This document shows, piece after piece, positions 33,913 through 45,700 of a DNA stretch of 64,000 nt. The position numbers were made by a program, and so were the translations under genes. Positions within the stretch are counted from its first letter, which is position 1; each line of letters opens with the position of its first letter. The notes under the pieces are model-generated. The model saw only the letters and a program-made list of their open reading frames with translations. It searched no databases and had not been told where the DNA came from. Source of the stretch: Sitta carolinensis (Eukaryota; Chordata; Aves; Passeriformes; Sittidae). The stretch spans positions 43,076,501-43,140,500 of the forward strand of contig JAVUNC010000005.1 of NCBI GenBank assembly GCA_032173965.1, written 5' to 3'.

Positions 33913-36489
33913 GTAAGGCCAGGGTTGCTGTTGCTGCTATTCTGTAGCTTGTTCTTAAGCCATAATTTAAAAAGTATTGAATGTACCAGCAATTTCAAGT
34001 TATGCATCATGTAAACTCATAATACCAAGAAAAGGGAACAACCTGAATTTCCTGGAAGCCACTCAAACACCAGGAAATATTGCAAAGTTTGGGACAAGAG
34101 CAGGGCTGAGTTTGAAGAGACAAGGAGACTGCAGGAGGGGCTACCTTGGGAGGAGCTGGGATTTAGGAGGACTCATAATCCATTGCCTCAAAGGACTATA
34201 AAAAGTAGTTTTGACTAGCTGCAGAACAGTGTCTTCACCATCCATATCTAATACTATTTCATTTATGTATGTTTGACATTGGTTTGTTCCTAAATCATTT
34301 ATATTTACAGTTTTTATTTGTTTACTTTTTTTATGACTAATGTAATTTTGGTTTAGTGCTATATGCTAATTAAATTTTATTTAGTTTATTATATTTAGTG
34401 GAGTACAAATATCTGGGATCATTACTTACAAAATTACTAGCCATTGCTTATTTTTAAAACAAATGTAGGAGCTAACTGATTATTTAGTATAATCTCTATT
34501 TTTTTTTGCATTTACATGTACTTCTAAAACTAGTTCCCTAGACGTGATGTTTGTTCAGATGTGATTTCTTTACCAATCTATGCATGCAGTTGCTGGGCTA
34601 TTTTGAAGTCAAGACAACTGCTTTAAACGCACATTTCTTGTCCTAGATTCTGGCTGCTATGCTCGTGTTACCAGTGAGGTAGTGAAATTAGTCCTCACTT
34701 GGGAACATCTTTTCCTAGCAGTCTGATTAATCTTTCTCCAAGTCCTTCCTTCCTGCTGTACTCCTATTTGAGTTTGGTCATACTTATTTTGATGCACATG
34801 ACATGTGATTTTTCCAGTGTCAGTGTGCTTTGCGTGAGACTGAAAGCCTGTGAAGAAGGGTGGCTAGGACCCGTTGACCATCATGTGCGCCTGCATCTCA
34901 GTTAGCTGCATGTTCAAGAACATTTTGTCAAGATCTGCTGACAAATCTGAGATTATCTTACCTTAGGACATTTTTAATGGAATATTGTGACAGCTGTTTT
35001 TTCTGTTGGTCTCTGTGTACGTTGCTGTGTGTGTGCTATATGAGTAAATAATTTTCAAAATTTGGGAATAAATGCCCTATGCTGCCTACAAGTTCTCAGC
35101 ATAATATAAACCGTGGCATTGAGTGTGTTGGAAAAGGCCTCGTTCACTTAAATACTGTCATGCTGGTGCTCTTTATTTGCCTTACAAATCAGCTGCTTCA
35201 TTTGATAATTGCTGCTTAAGCTAGTGAATAACCTTACAGTTCCAGACACACACAGCTATTAAATACAGTCAGGATCATGTAGTTTGTTACTGATTGTTTT
35301 GTGGATTTTCTCTTGATTGCTTGTGACTAATGTGCTGGATTTGTGTGTATCAGGTTCTCTGGTTTCAAGTGGGCTGACTGTACTTGATAGTCCTATTGCC
35401 AAATTTTGTGTGTAAATTAGACAAGGCTTGCAGGTTAGAGCAAAGGTTACTGTTATTTTTATGGTGGCAATACAGAGAGTAAGAACAGGATAGGAGGCAG
35501 AAAGCCAAGTTTGTTTTAATATTTAGGCATGTTCTTTAGAAACCAAAGAAAGAGAGCACCATCTGTGCCCTCATAAATTCTGAGTGTGCCCTGGAATGAA
35601 TTGGGAACTATAGTGGCAGCATCAATGCTGATTACACACAAGAAAATGTGGTTTGGGATAAAAAGCTTCGCTTTGCATTCTAACAACAGACTTGGAAGCT
35701 TTTGTCTTGGTGGAGTACATGAACATATGCTTAGCCTTAAGCATGGAAAAAGCCATCAGCTCCAATAAAACTATAAGGACATTTAAAATTAAATGTATTC
35801 TCTAGTGCCATGCTAGATAACTTTTGCCTTATTGGAAAATACTCTTTTAACTGATTATTTGTTAATGGTAATTTGTTTTAAAGAAGCCATTTGTGGTGAA
35901 AAAAGCTTGCCACATATGCACTATCCTTCTTCTAGACGCTAAAATTTTTAAAATGGAAGTTGCTTTTATGTCCCCAGATTCTTATATATTTTTTTCTTTG
36001 TATCATAAATACTGTGGAAGTGGAATGCTTTCTGTTCACTTGATTATGCTCAATTAAAATTCTTTTAAGGAAAATATTCTCAGTTTTTACAGACCCTTTT
36101 GCAGGACTAAAGAGTGGTGGCAAATTGATCTTTGATGGAAGGTTTTATTTTAGTCTTTTGCTTCTCAGCAGCTGCGTGTAGGATTTTTAGAGTCAATAAT
36201 TAAATAGGCTATTAGATTATGTCTATCTGAATCTGAACTGGCATGTACACAGTGATTTTTTTGTGTAGGCCTTTGAATTATTTTGCATTTGTTCAAAGAA
36301 ATCAAGCTTTCTATCCTTTCTTCAGCTGAGAAGAAAAGTCTGGTTAAAAAAGTCACAACTGTAATTATTTAGAAACATTTAGTTTATTTTTTTTTTTCCG
36401 AGTGAAAAACAAGCCCAAACCAACAAATCAAACAAACAGCAATTTCAGAAAGTCAAAAAATATTTTTGTTGATGTTGTATAAATATGAT

Positions 36490-36600
36490 CTGGTGGACCA
36501 AGCAGCTGCAAAATGGAAGCCAAAGTCTGAGATCTAGGCAAGATGCTGCCACTGACTCGTGAGTCTTTGAGCAAATTCTTTCACGGCAATGGATTTATTG
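36490..36600 (+). mobile_element. MIR-type SINE, degraded
   Basis: The segment GCTGCCACTGACTCGTGAGT, then CTTTGAGCAAATTCTTTCAC, corresponds to the MIR core (CTGCCACTGACTNGCTGTGTGACCTTGAGCAAGTCACTTAAC in outline). The preceding GGTGGACCAAGCAG and AAGTCTGAGATCTAGG resemble the tRNA-like 5' part. Heavily diverged, as expected of an amniote-age element. Boundaries approximate. Confidence 0.45.
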
Positions 36601-39030
36601 ATTCCCTAGTTGTGTAACTCGGTGTAATGTTCATGGAACAGCATAGAGTGGAACTGTAAACTGGCTCAGGATTCAACCCAGACTATGCTGTTTGGCTGCT
36701 TGCAAATAAATGAACTTTAAAACCTCTGATATCCTGAGTTTTATTGCTGAATGCCAGTTGACTCAAAAATAATAGTTCTGTTTACTGGTACCTGATGTAG
36801 TTCCACTGAACACAGAAGACCTTAATCCTGCAGAGCATGAGGAATAGTTTCTCCATGAGAATCAGGAGGGTGATGTGCAGGCAGGTAGGGCCACTTGCAT
36901 CTGTGTAACTGAAGCAAAGAGACCCAAGACTTCTTCCCCTTGCTTGTTTACTTTATGCAATGACAGCCTTTTGCCTAGGGCCCCCTTTCTCCTCTCTCTG
37001 ATGGATCTTTAAGATGGACACAGCTTTGAGGAAAACTTTTCATAAGCTAGGGAAAGCATAGTTGTAAAACTCCAAAATCTCAAGAAGGAATTTTAAAGTC
37101 ATGTGCTTTTGGAGGTAAGTATTTATGACTTTAATTGATTTAAAGGTAATAGGGTATCTTTCTGGCTTGTCTAACAACCTGTGATAAGCCAGTTCACCCT
37201 GTGCAGAGTGGCATTGCAAGACTTAATCATTATAAACATCAACCACAGCATGAGTTTCTGGTTTTGAAGATCAAAACTTCTGCCATAGTAAGAGTTAACA
37301 AAAGTGTGTCTGTTTCATTGGAAAAAGACTGTTCTGGTTTTTCTGCCCTAGTTTGGATAACTTTATGCCTTTGTCAGGAACATAAATCTTCAATATAGAC
37401 TTATAATTCCTATGAAAAACTACAGCTGTTGGCAACAGAATTCCCTTCTTTCTAGGAACAGCAAACAGCAACAGTTACCCAATATTTTTTCCACGGAATA
37501 AAAAAAAAACACAAGTTTTGATGGTGTTTGTTTATCAGTTTTTCTAATCTCTCTCCGCTTGGGAATTTCTCCGCTCAAGTATTATATTTCTGCCCATAAG
37601 ACATGTGCTGTAAAATAATTTACTTCTAAAAGTGTTAGTACTGCACCTTTTTGTAGTATAGATGATTTCTTCACTCCACAGGAAATTGCAGCATCCTGAG
37701 AACAAAAAAAGTGAGGTATGGTGTTTGCCAAAGGATTCCTGGAGCAGATGCTGCTATCTGGCAAATGTTAGTGAATTTAGGGCATCAGAATTGTCATGGA
37801 AAGCTGTACTCTCACAACTAGGCAGGGAACATTTTCTAATGCATAATTTTGTTGTGGTACCTAGTCAACATTAGTGTCCTGCTAGACTTGGGTGTTCATT
37901 TGAACAAATTTTCATGTGGTTGAGGTTTTTCTCTGGATGTGTGGAGAGTGTGTGTTGTCTTATAGCTATATAAAGCTTCGTGTTGTGTAACTCTTTGGAT
38001 GAAACATGCAAATACAAAGTAAAGCAAAACATGTACTTATGCTGAGAAAGCCAGACATCCTTCCATCCCCTCCCAGCTTTCCCTAAGTCCTTTTTCCACA
38101 GCTGGGTTCTGGATTTCTAAGAATTTGGATTCAAATGCAAAAGCATTAGTACATGGGGAATTTTAATATCTCTTCTTGCCTTTTGTTGACTGCTTCCTGC
38201 TTCTTCCTGTCCTGCTTCCTCTCTCATCTAATGCAGTGAGGAAACAGTCTGATCTCTTGTCTTTTCCATTTAGATGTCAAATAGGAAAAGCAGCTGAGGA
38301 ATCCCTTTTCTCTCTTTAAAATGGTGGACAGAAGAAGGTGTTTTTTTTCTTTCTTCTCTTTCCTTCCCCTCCCCTCTCTTGTATAGTCCAGTGGCAGAAG
38401 GGGATGTTTCCTCCCATGTATGTCTGAAGGAAAGGGATGGGCTTAGCAGCCTTGGCCTGCTTGGTTGACCTGGAGATGAAGAAATGCCCTTGTGCCACAT
38501 CCTAATGCCTGGAGGCTACAGGAAATATACTCTGGTTATCTGAAGCAATTCAAAGGCATCCTCATAGAAGAATTTCCCAAACTCTTTTCCATATTCCCTT
38601 CTCCCTGAAAATCGGGTGTTACATTTATGGCTTTGGCTGTGTTCCTGACCGCAGTGAGATCTGTGAAGTCTGGCATTAAAGGTTTGTGCACACATTCAAT
38701 ATTAACCATATGCATCACGACATGGACACGTAATTGACTTCTCTGGTACTAAAGGAGCATTCTGTGTATGCATTTTTAGCTTAATGTTTTTTGTTTAATT
38801 ATTCTTTTTCTCTCAATTTAAGGAGTATCTTCTTGCTTTCTTTTTTTGCCATGTTCATAAGTAGCTGGCTTTATGCTGCTTACATCTTCCGTTTTCACTT
38901 TGAGAAGCCTGAATCTTAAGCATCAGTGTTAGGAAGTAGTGTTTCCAGCCTCAAGCAGTTTCTTTCAGGTAAGTAAATGGAAAGATATACCATACTTGCT
39001 GTTGTACTCGGTAACATGAAGATATGAAGC

Positions 39031-39051
39031 TAATAATAATAATAATAATAG
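39031..39051. repeat. (TAA)n microsatellite
   Basis: About seven TAA units, roughly 70-90 bases before the recognisable CR1 start. Confidence 0.9.
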
Positions 39052-39119
39052 TATAGATTTAATAAAACATACGGACCTGGAAACAAGAAAGGAGGAATGA
39101 GTTCTGGCGGGAGAGATGT

Positions 39120-40790
39120 TTAGACCAGCCGTGTCCAGTCAACTACTCTTAACCAGTGCCACTAAGATGAAGCAATGGTAACTGGTATTGAGGGCTCCCT
39201 GGTATAGGAAGTGGAGCCATCCGTGTGCTGACCAGACTTGATGCCTTCCAAAGTTTGCTGCTTCCCCAAGGGCTGGATCACAGAGGTTGCCAAGACCTGG
39301 CCAATCATTAGGCTTTGCTACTCTTTCATATGGTTATAATAATACTTCAACAGATTAAGGATGACTGTAGGGCTCTGTGATCCCATATGAAGGGATTGAG
39401 TCCAAGCAGTATTCTCCACAAATCCATGGAGCCAGATGGGATGTATCTGAGAGAGCTGAGGGAGCCAGACTGTCTTTGAGAGGCTGTTTTCCGTCATGTT
39501 TTGTAGGGTGTGGTAAGCCAAATGCACAAAATGCAGTAAACAGGGAATAGCCACCTTGGGTATACCACAGGTAAATCAAGCTTAACTGACTTGATTCTTG
39601 CCTTCTATAATAAAACAGCTGCTTCTGTGAATGACAGCAGCAGATTTCACTTAATTGACTTCTGCAAGGCTTTAAGCACAGTCTTTCTTGTGGCTATCTG
39701 AGAAGGTATGGACTGAATAGGTGACCTGCACAGTGTTTGAAAGAAAGGTCGGACCACCAGTCTAAGAGGATCATTGTTGCAGTTTCAGTGTTCATCTAAC
39801 TGGTGGTTAATCAGGAATTATGTCTCTCAGTGAGGCCAATTCTTTTTCAGAGATCTGGGTGATGGGAGTGACTGTATCTTCAGGAAGTTTGTAGGTGAAT
39901 TAACTTTGTTTGCTCACTTGTCACTTAGTATTCCATGACCTTCTGAATGGTGCCTGAAGCTGGAAGACAGGATGACTCCAGACCTTGGAGATAATTTGAC
40001 ATAGGAGAGTGGGACTACCTCTCAGAGAGACCCCAGCAAACTGGATGAATGGGCCAGCAAGTGCCTCATGATGTTCAGGAGAAGGAAGTGTAAAGTCCTG
40101 CACTTGGGATACAAAATTTCCACAAAATAACACAAGATGGGCACTGGCTGGCTGGTTGCAAATCTGGATAAAAAAAGGTGGTTGTCTTGATTGACAACAA
40201 GTATGATGATGAAGACTAACCACAACAAGACTGTCAGCAAGAGCAGAGCCAGCAAGAAGGTTGAGGGAAGTGATTATTCCCCTATTCTTGGAATTAGACA
40301 GTTGTATTTAAAATACTCTGTCTAGCTTTCTGCCACCAGTACAAGGGAATGATTGATAAACTAGAGTCCTGTGGAGCACCATGAAAGTGGTTAGTTCAAT
40401 GTAAGCTACAGGGAAAGGCTGAAACAACTATGTTTATTCTTGGAGGATAGAAGGCCAAGCAGACTCAGAAAACATGGAGTCAGACACTCCCTGAGGGTGT
40501 GTTGCAAAAGGAAAAGAAGTGGCAGCCACAAGTTGTAGTGAGGGAAAGTGTGATTGAATCGAATTTTAAAAAGCCACATGACAGTTAAGCACTGGCCACA
40601 AGAGTTTGCAGACCAAGTATGATTGCCCACAGGGGATTTGGAATCTCCATCCTCAGAGACACCTAACACTCAACAGTACAAGACCTCGAGCAACCTGATC
40701 AGATTTTGAAACTGGCCTTACTTTGAGGTTGGACTAGATGACCTCCAAAAGTCCCTCCCAACCGATTTTTTTCTGTGATTCTATAACTTT
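39120..40790 (+). mobile_element. CR1 LINE, degraded 1.7 kb copy with ORF2 remnant
   Basis: Recognisable CR1 segments appear in order. GTTTGCTGCTTCCCCAAGGG (about 39255) lies in the endonuclease/linker region. GAGCCAGATGGGATGTATCT (about 39430) marks the start of the reverse-transcriptase region. CTTAACTGACTTGATTCTTG (about 39580) and TTCTGCAAGGCTTTAAGCAC (about 39660) follow. The catalytic-region equivalent is about 39870-39910, where FADDT has decayed (AAGTTTGTAGGTGAATTAAC). The copy closes with GGTTGGACTAGATGACCTCC (about 40728) and the terminal TTCTGTGATTCTATAAC (about 40773-40789). Several internal deletions are evident, for instance just before 39420. No frame is intact; minus-strand frames of 80-100 codons here are shadows. 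The intact 3' terminus shows plus-strand orientation. The 5' boundary is uncertain. Confidence 0.85.
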
Positions 40791-41706
40791 GGTGTCAAAC
40801 TCTCTGAGCTCAATGTGGGATTTTATTCCAAATGCAACTGCTGCTGGCATAGGGTACTTTGGATGTATTATGTGTGACTTCAGATTAGGAATGTGTTTTT
40901 TTAGTGAATGGGAGTGTTTGAATTAGATTTCTTTCAGGTGAATCTAAACTGGAAAATGGTCTCTGGGTCCATAGGACCAGATTAGAACCAGTTAGAAGTG
41001 AAACCTTCCAGCTGTGTGTAGTCTGAACACCAGATCCTCGGCATAATTTGTATCAGTGTATAACTACTCCCCTATTGCTCTGTACTTCTTGCTGATACAG
41101 ATGTAGCCTTCTCTGGCTGGGGAGTGAGGTGGTTTTGTCCATTAATGGAATCTGCCATCTTGGAATCCTTTCTTCCCAGAATTCTGTTTTCATACATCTG
41201 TATAGATGTAGATGAGCATCATATTGGAGATGCTGCTGCATGCAAATATATGTGTTGGTTTTTTTTCCTCTGATTATTTAAGTATCTCTAGTTCCCAGAG
41301 TTTATAGTACTGTTTCTCATTCTGGAGTATGTCCATTCCAAATGGCTTAGAGTTCACTACCTGTAGTTTTCTATTACACAAAATGCCTTAATTCTCTGTC
41401 AATATTTCTCCTCAACTTGCATCACAATATGATAAAACCGTGCCCATGTTTTATATTTCCAAAAACATGCATAGATGCAATCCTCTATGATCCTTGATAT
41501 CTTTTGGTAGTTGTTGCCAGCTTCCCACAGTTGGTCTTGTTTGCAACCATTGAAGAAGCTTTGTACAGACAGTGACAATTGTTTTCCGGAGCAGACTGGA
41601 AACTTTCTTGTAAGGGATCCTGCAGCTTGATAAAGCCACTCGTAAGCATAAAAAAAAGAAGATGCAGTTGATATTTTTGGATTATGTCATCAATATAAGC
41701 ATTTTG

Positions 41707-41779
41707 TCAATACTAATTAATGGCTCTTGTGGCCCATAGGTACATGCTAATATATGTTCCAGAGTAACCGAGAAAACTT
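41707..41779 (+). repeat. Unnamed dispersed repeat, copy A
   Basis: About 70 bases from CTAATTAATGGCTCTTGTGG to CCAGAGTAACCGAGAAAACTT recur about 985 bases downstream at roughly 80% identity by eye. Flanks beyond about 85 bases are unrelated. I cannot assign it to a named family. Confidence 0.65.
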
Positions 41780-42692
41780 TCTGTTTAAGGTCGTCTAGCT
41801 TTATTTTTATTAATATTCTCCTTCAGAGCTGACCAGCTCCTCTTTTAGCACCATCACAGTTGTCTTGTAGCATCATCTGAAAATGTTTGTTTAACTTTTG
41901 TATTTTTATTGCATGGGAAAATCTATTGTCTTTCATAAATTAAGACTATGCATTTATATTTAAAAAACAACCAATCAGGCAACACATTCACCTTAACTTA
42001 TCTGAGTTGTGGAGGCTGCTTAACCTCCCAAAGTCAGTAAAAATGCTAAGTAGTGTCTCTCAGTAGAAGTCTTGACTCCAGTGAAGCCAGGTTCCTTGAC
42101 CAGAGCAGGACAAAGGCCTTGCCACTGATGACTAAAATGTTCTCTCCGGTGAAAGAATGGGTGCTGTGCTGTCTTCCCTGCACTGACATGGCAGCATGAC
42201 TTGACCTTCAAAGAAAAATAGCTCCCGCATCTGGAAAGCTATTACTAGTTTAGACTCCACACTCCTTTTGCCTGTCAGCTGAGAATATCAGCAGTGGTGT
42301 GACTTAATTCTCACCAGGAAATGTCACTTGTATGGCAAAGGTCAGGAGGCTCCTCTAGGATACAGTTAATTACACATGGTTAGTGTATCTTGAAGCCTCC
42401 CCCGCACTGTCATATGCAACTAAGTTTTCATTCCAGATCTGTTTAGAGTCATGTGTTTGTTTATGTGAAGGAGAGCTAGAGCACCCAAATATCACTTATA
42501 ACTTCCAAGTGATACAGTTTATCTTGTTAGATGATTTATTGTTTTGCATACAAGACCTTTAAAACCAATTTTTATCTACTTGGTAATTGTGTAACCAGAA
42601 AACCAATCTTGTTGCTTCTTTTTAGCATTACCTGTTGTTCAGTAGAGTTTCTTTTTTTCTTCCTGCACTTGCTTTTTCTGTGAATAAATTTG

Positions 42693-42763
42693 TTGATGCT
42701 AATTAATGTCCCTTGTGCCCTCAGATACATACTAACACGTGCTCCAGAGTAACTGAGAAAACT
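42693..42763 (+). repeat. Unnamed dispersed repeat, copy B
   Basis: Same orientation as copy A: CTAATTAATGTCCCTTGTGC through CCAGAGTAACTGAGAAAACTT, with one single-base gap and about a dozen substitutions (mostly transitions) relative to copy A. Confidence 0.65.
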
Positions 42764-45700
42764 TGTAACTGAGTAATTCATTCTTGCAAATGAGAAAACC
42801 TCATATATTGAGGCATTGGTAAGGAATTGTACATGTGTCTTGATGATCTCCACTGCTGCAAACTGAAGTGAAGCTTTGGTGTTCCTTCCAATTTACATTT
42901 AGAGAAGGAGCCAATTTGATTTTATGCTATAGGGTTTGTATGTGCAGGAAATAAGCATTAATGTACTGGATCAAGGTAAATAAATCAATATTAGTGCACC
43001 ACTTCTTCTGTCAATCTTCTTAGTCTTACTGTTTCATCACTTTGCCTGAAATTTTCAAAAGTACTCATCGTTAACCCAAGCTCACTCAACCCTTCTCCTG
43101 TCAAGGTCAAGGATAAGCTCCCCTTGGCTTTAAAGAAGGTGATTTTAGTCCTCTGTATATGCTTTGAAAAGTCTTAGCTTTCATTTGTAGTTAACAATAT
43201 GTTGAGTTTTTTAACAAACATCATGTTTCAGTTTTTTATTTTTCTAATAAAATATGTTCTAGGAATGAGTAAAAGGACTTTGACAGGTAGAGGGCTGACT
43301 AAGCCCCTTGCCAGCCCCAGAGATCTCTGTCTGGCTCTGGAGGCAGGTAGGCTCTCTCCACAGACAGGTGGTACTGCCTTTAAGCAGGGGCATAGGAATC
43401 CTCAGCAAAGTAACCCCTGAGAAGAAAAGCTGGAATGAAAAGGAAAGCCAGTACTTTTTAGTATTTCTATGTGAAGAAACTATTTATTAACTGTGATTTT
43501 ATTCTCTGTAGGCAATGGCTTTGTTTGCTCAGCTTTTGAAAGTGACATGTTCTTTTTTCATACTCCTTTTCCATTTAATTAAAAAATCATTTATTTCCCT
43601 GTGATCCCATTCTGCTACATCCGACATAAGATTAGTTTAATATTCATATCCTTGACCAGCGATTCCTGCAGTTAGGGTGGCAAAACACTCTCATCATCCC
43701 CTTGGTTAATGTACTCATGGTGGATCTGTGAGTACATCTGCAAAGTGTTTGCTTTAAAAGCAACTTCAGGTTATAGCTAGAAATGCTATCCAGCTGTTTG
43801 CAGTAGAAATGAACTGAGGATTTTCAGGGCATTCCTCTTGCAGTAGGATTCTACTGGGGAGCCTGAAATCATTCCCCAGCGAGCTGCGAGAGAACTCGTG
43901 TATTGAAGTTTGAGTAGAATAAAGTCCTTTCCAATAGTTGAAAGAACTTTTTCTAAGTCCTAGAAAGAGATAGGGCTTGAGTTTCTCTCCTTGTTTAACC
44001 TGGGCTAATTGAGGCAGCCTCTTGGTGTGCTGGCTTTTGTGAATCCCCTCCTTAATGCCCCTAAGGTTCCTCAGAAATTGTGCATGGATTTCAGCAAAAT
44101 AATTTGGACCTATTTTGAGATAAGGGGATTGAAGATAAACCTGTGTCTTTGCCTTGCACCTGAATGGAGTAGAATTGACCCTGTAACTGAGAGTCTTGTT
44201 TGCATTTATCATTGTTTATGTTTCATTCATCCTAGTTCTCATACATAGTAATGTTAAGTGGATCTTTAAGTTGTTTAACTAAGTGCAACACTCCTTTTCC
44301 TATGCAGAGGGTAGATACATACACTTCACTTGTCTCTTTAAAGCTGTTATTTATGTTAGGGATTGTTCAGCTTCTAGTATGACAACGGGGTGAAATACAG
44401 AAGAAGAAATGAGTAACAACTGTTTATCACCAATGTCTATTGTTTATTAAAAGGATGATGAACAATATTATACCATGCTTCTGTTGAGACAAGATAAAGT
44501 TGTCCAGCTCCTGTCATAGCACTACATTGATCTGATACCTTTCACAAAACAAAGTCCTGAAAGGAGCTTCTCAGTTTCCAGAAGACAATAGTCATATTGC
44601 ATGCTGTCCCTATTCCAATTAGTGGAAGCATGTGCATTCCTAAAATTTAATTGGAATAACTAATTGAGGAGATCTGAGTTAATATATTTTTATGGTCACA
44701 CTCACCCTGCAAACGTTTGTGTGATTGTATGCTTGTTAGCATGCTCATTGACCTCAGTTGGATAATTTGCTCCAAGTTCACTCTAATTCTCCACAGGACT
44801 GGGCTATAATGTATGTATAAACAGAATCTGTAGGAGTGAAACAAACTGGGTTTCCTCTGAAGGAAGCGCAGGGAGATCAGGGGAATATTACAGATTAGTA
44901 TGTGTCTTGTTTGGGTTCTGTTAGCATTTTTGTTTTGTTTTGCAAATTTTCCACCTACAGTAGTGTGAAGAATAATTTCAAGTCATTTAGAGAAAAATCG
45001 TGGTGCCTTTCTATTCAGACTAACTCCATGAAGAGTGTAGACTCTGTTGTTCTAGCCTCCTGCATGACAAGGTGTTTTCCTGGCTAATGCTGATCAGAGA
45101 CATTCCTAGTGTGATTAAATGTCCACTTCAGTGTTCATTTTGCCATTGGTATGTGCACCCTTTTACAAAATGCTTGGCATACCAGCCTCTGGTTTAGAGA
45201 ATTTCTCACTGTGTTTTTGTTTGGTTTTTGTTTTTGATTAGTTTTTGGTTTTTTCCCCATGAAGCCAGATATGAAGGGAACTGTGATTTAGTGCCTTGAA
45301 TTTATGATTTAACAGCTTTTGCTTTCACTGCTCAGTAGCTCATGCACTTGGTAAAATTCCTCCTGTATCAGAGTATTTTTGTTGCTTGATTAAAAAGGCA
45401 CTGTGTTGTGGTTTCCTTGTCTTGTTCTGTATGCACAAATATATTGTTTCTTCCGATTCAAAAGTTCTTTGACAAGTGCTGAAATTACTTAGGGACTTTA
45501 AGAAAAATAATCTTGATAACTATAGCAACAGTAATCCCATGACTTTCTCTGTAAGTCTTCTGTGCATAAATTACCTGTAAATGTTAGGAAAGTCAGACCT
45601 AGCTTTTTGCTTTTGTGTGTAAGCCTTTTACATCGGTCTTAGATTGTGTGTATTTTCTAGTGTCTAGCCCTCATAATAGTGCCCCTCAAGACAAAGTACA

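Noticed and set aside
39318..40669. Minus-strand frames of 74-100 codons
   Set aside because: They lie antisense to the degraded CR1 copy and are shadows.
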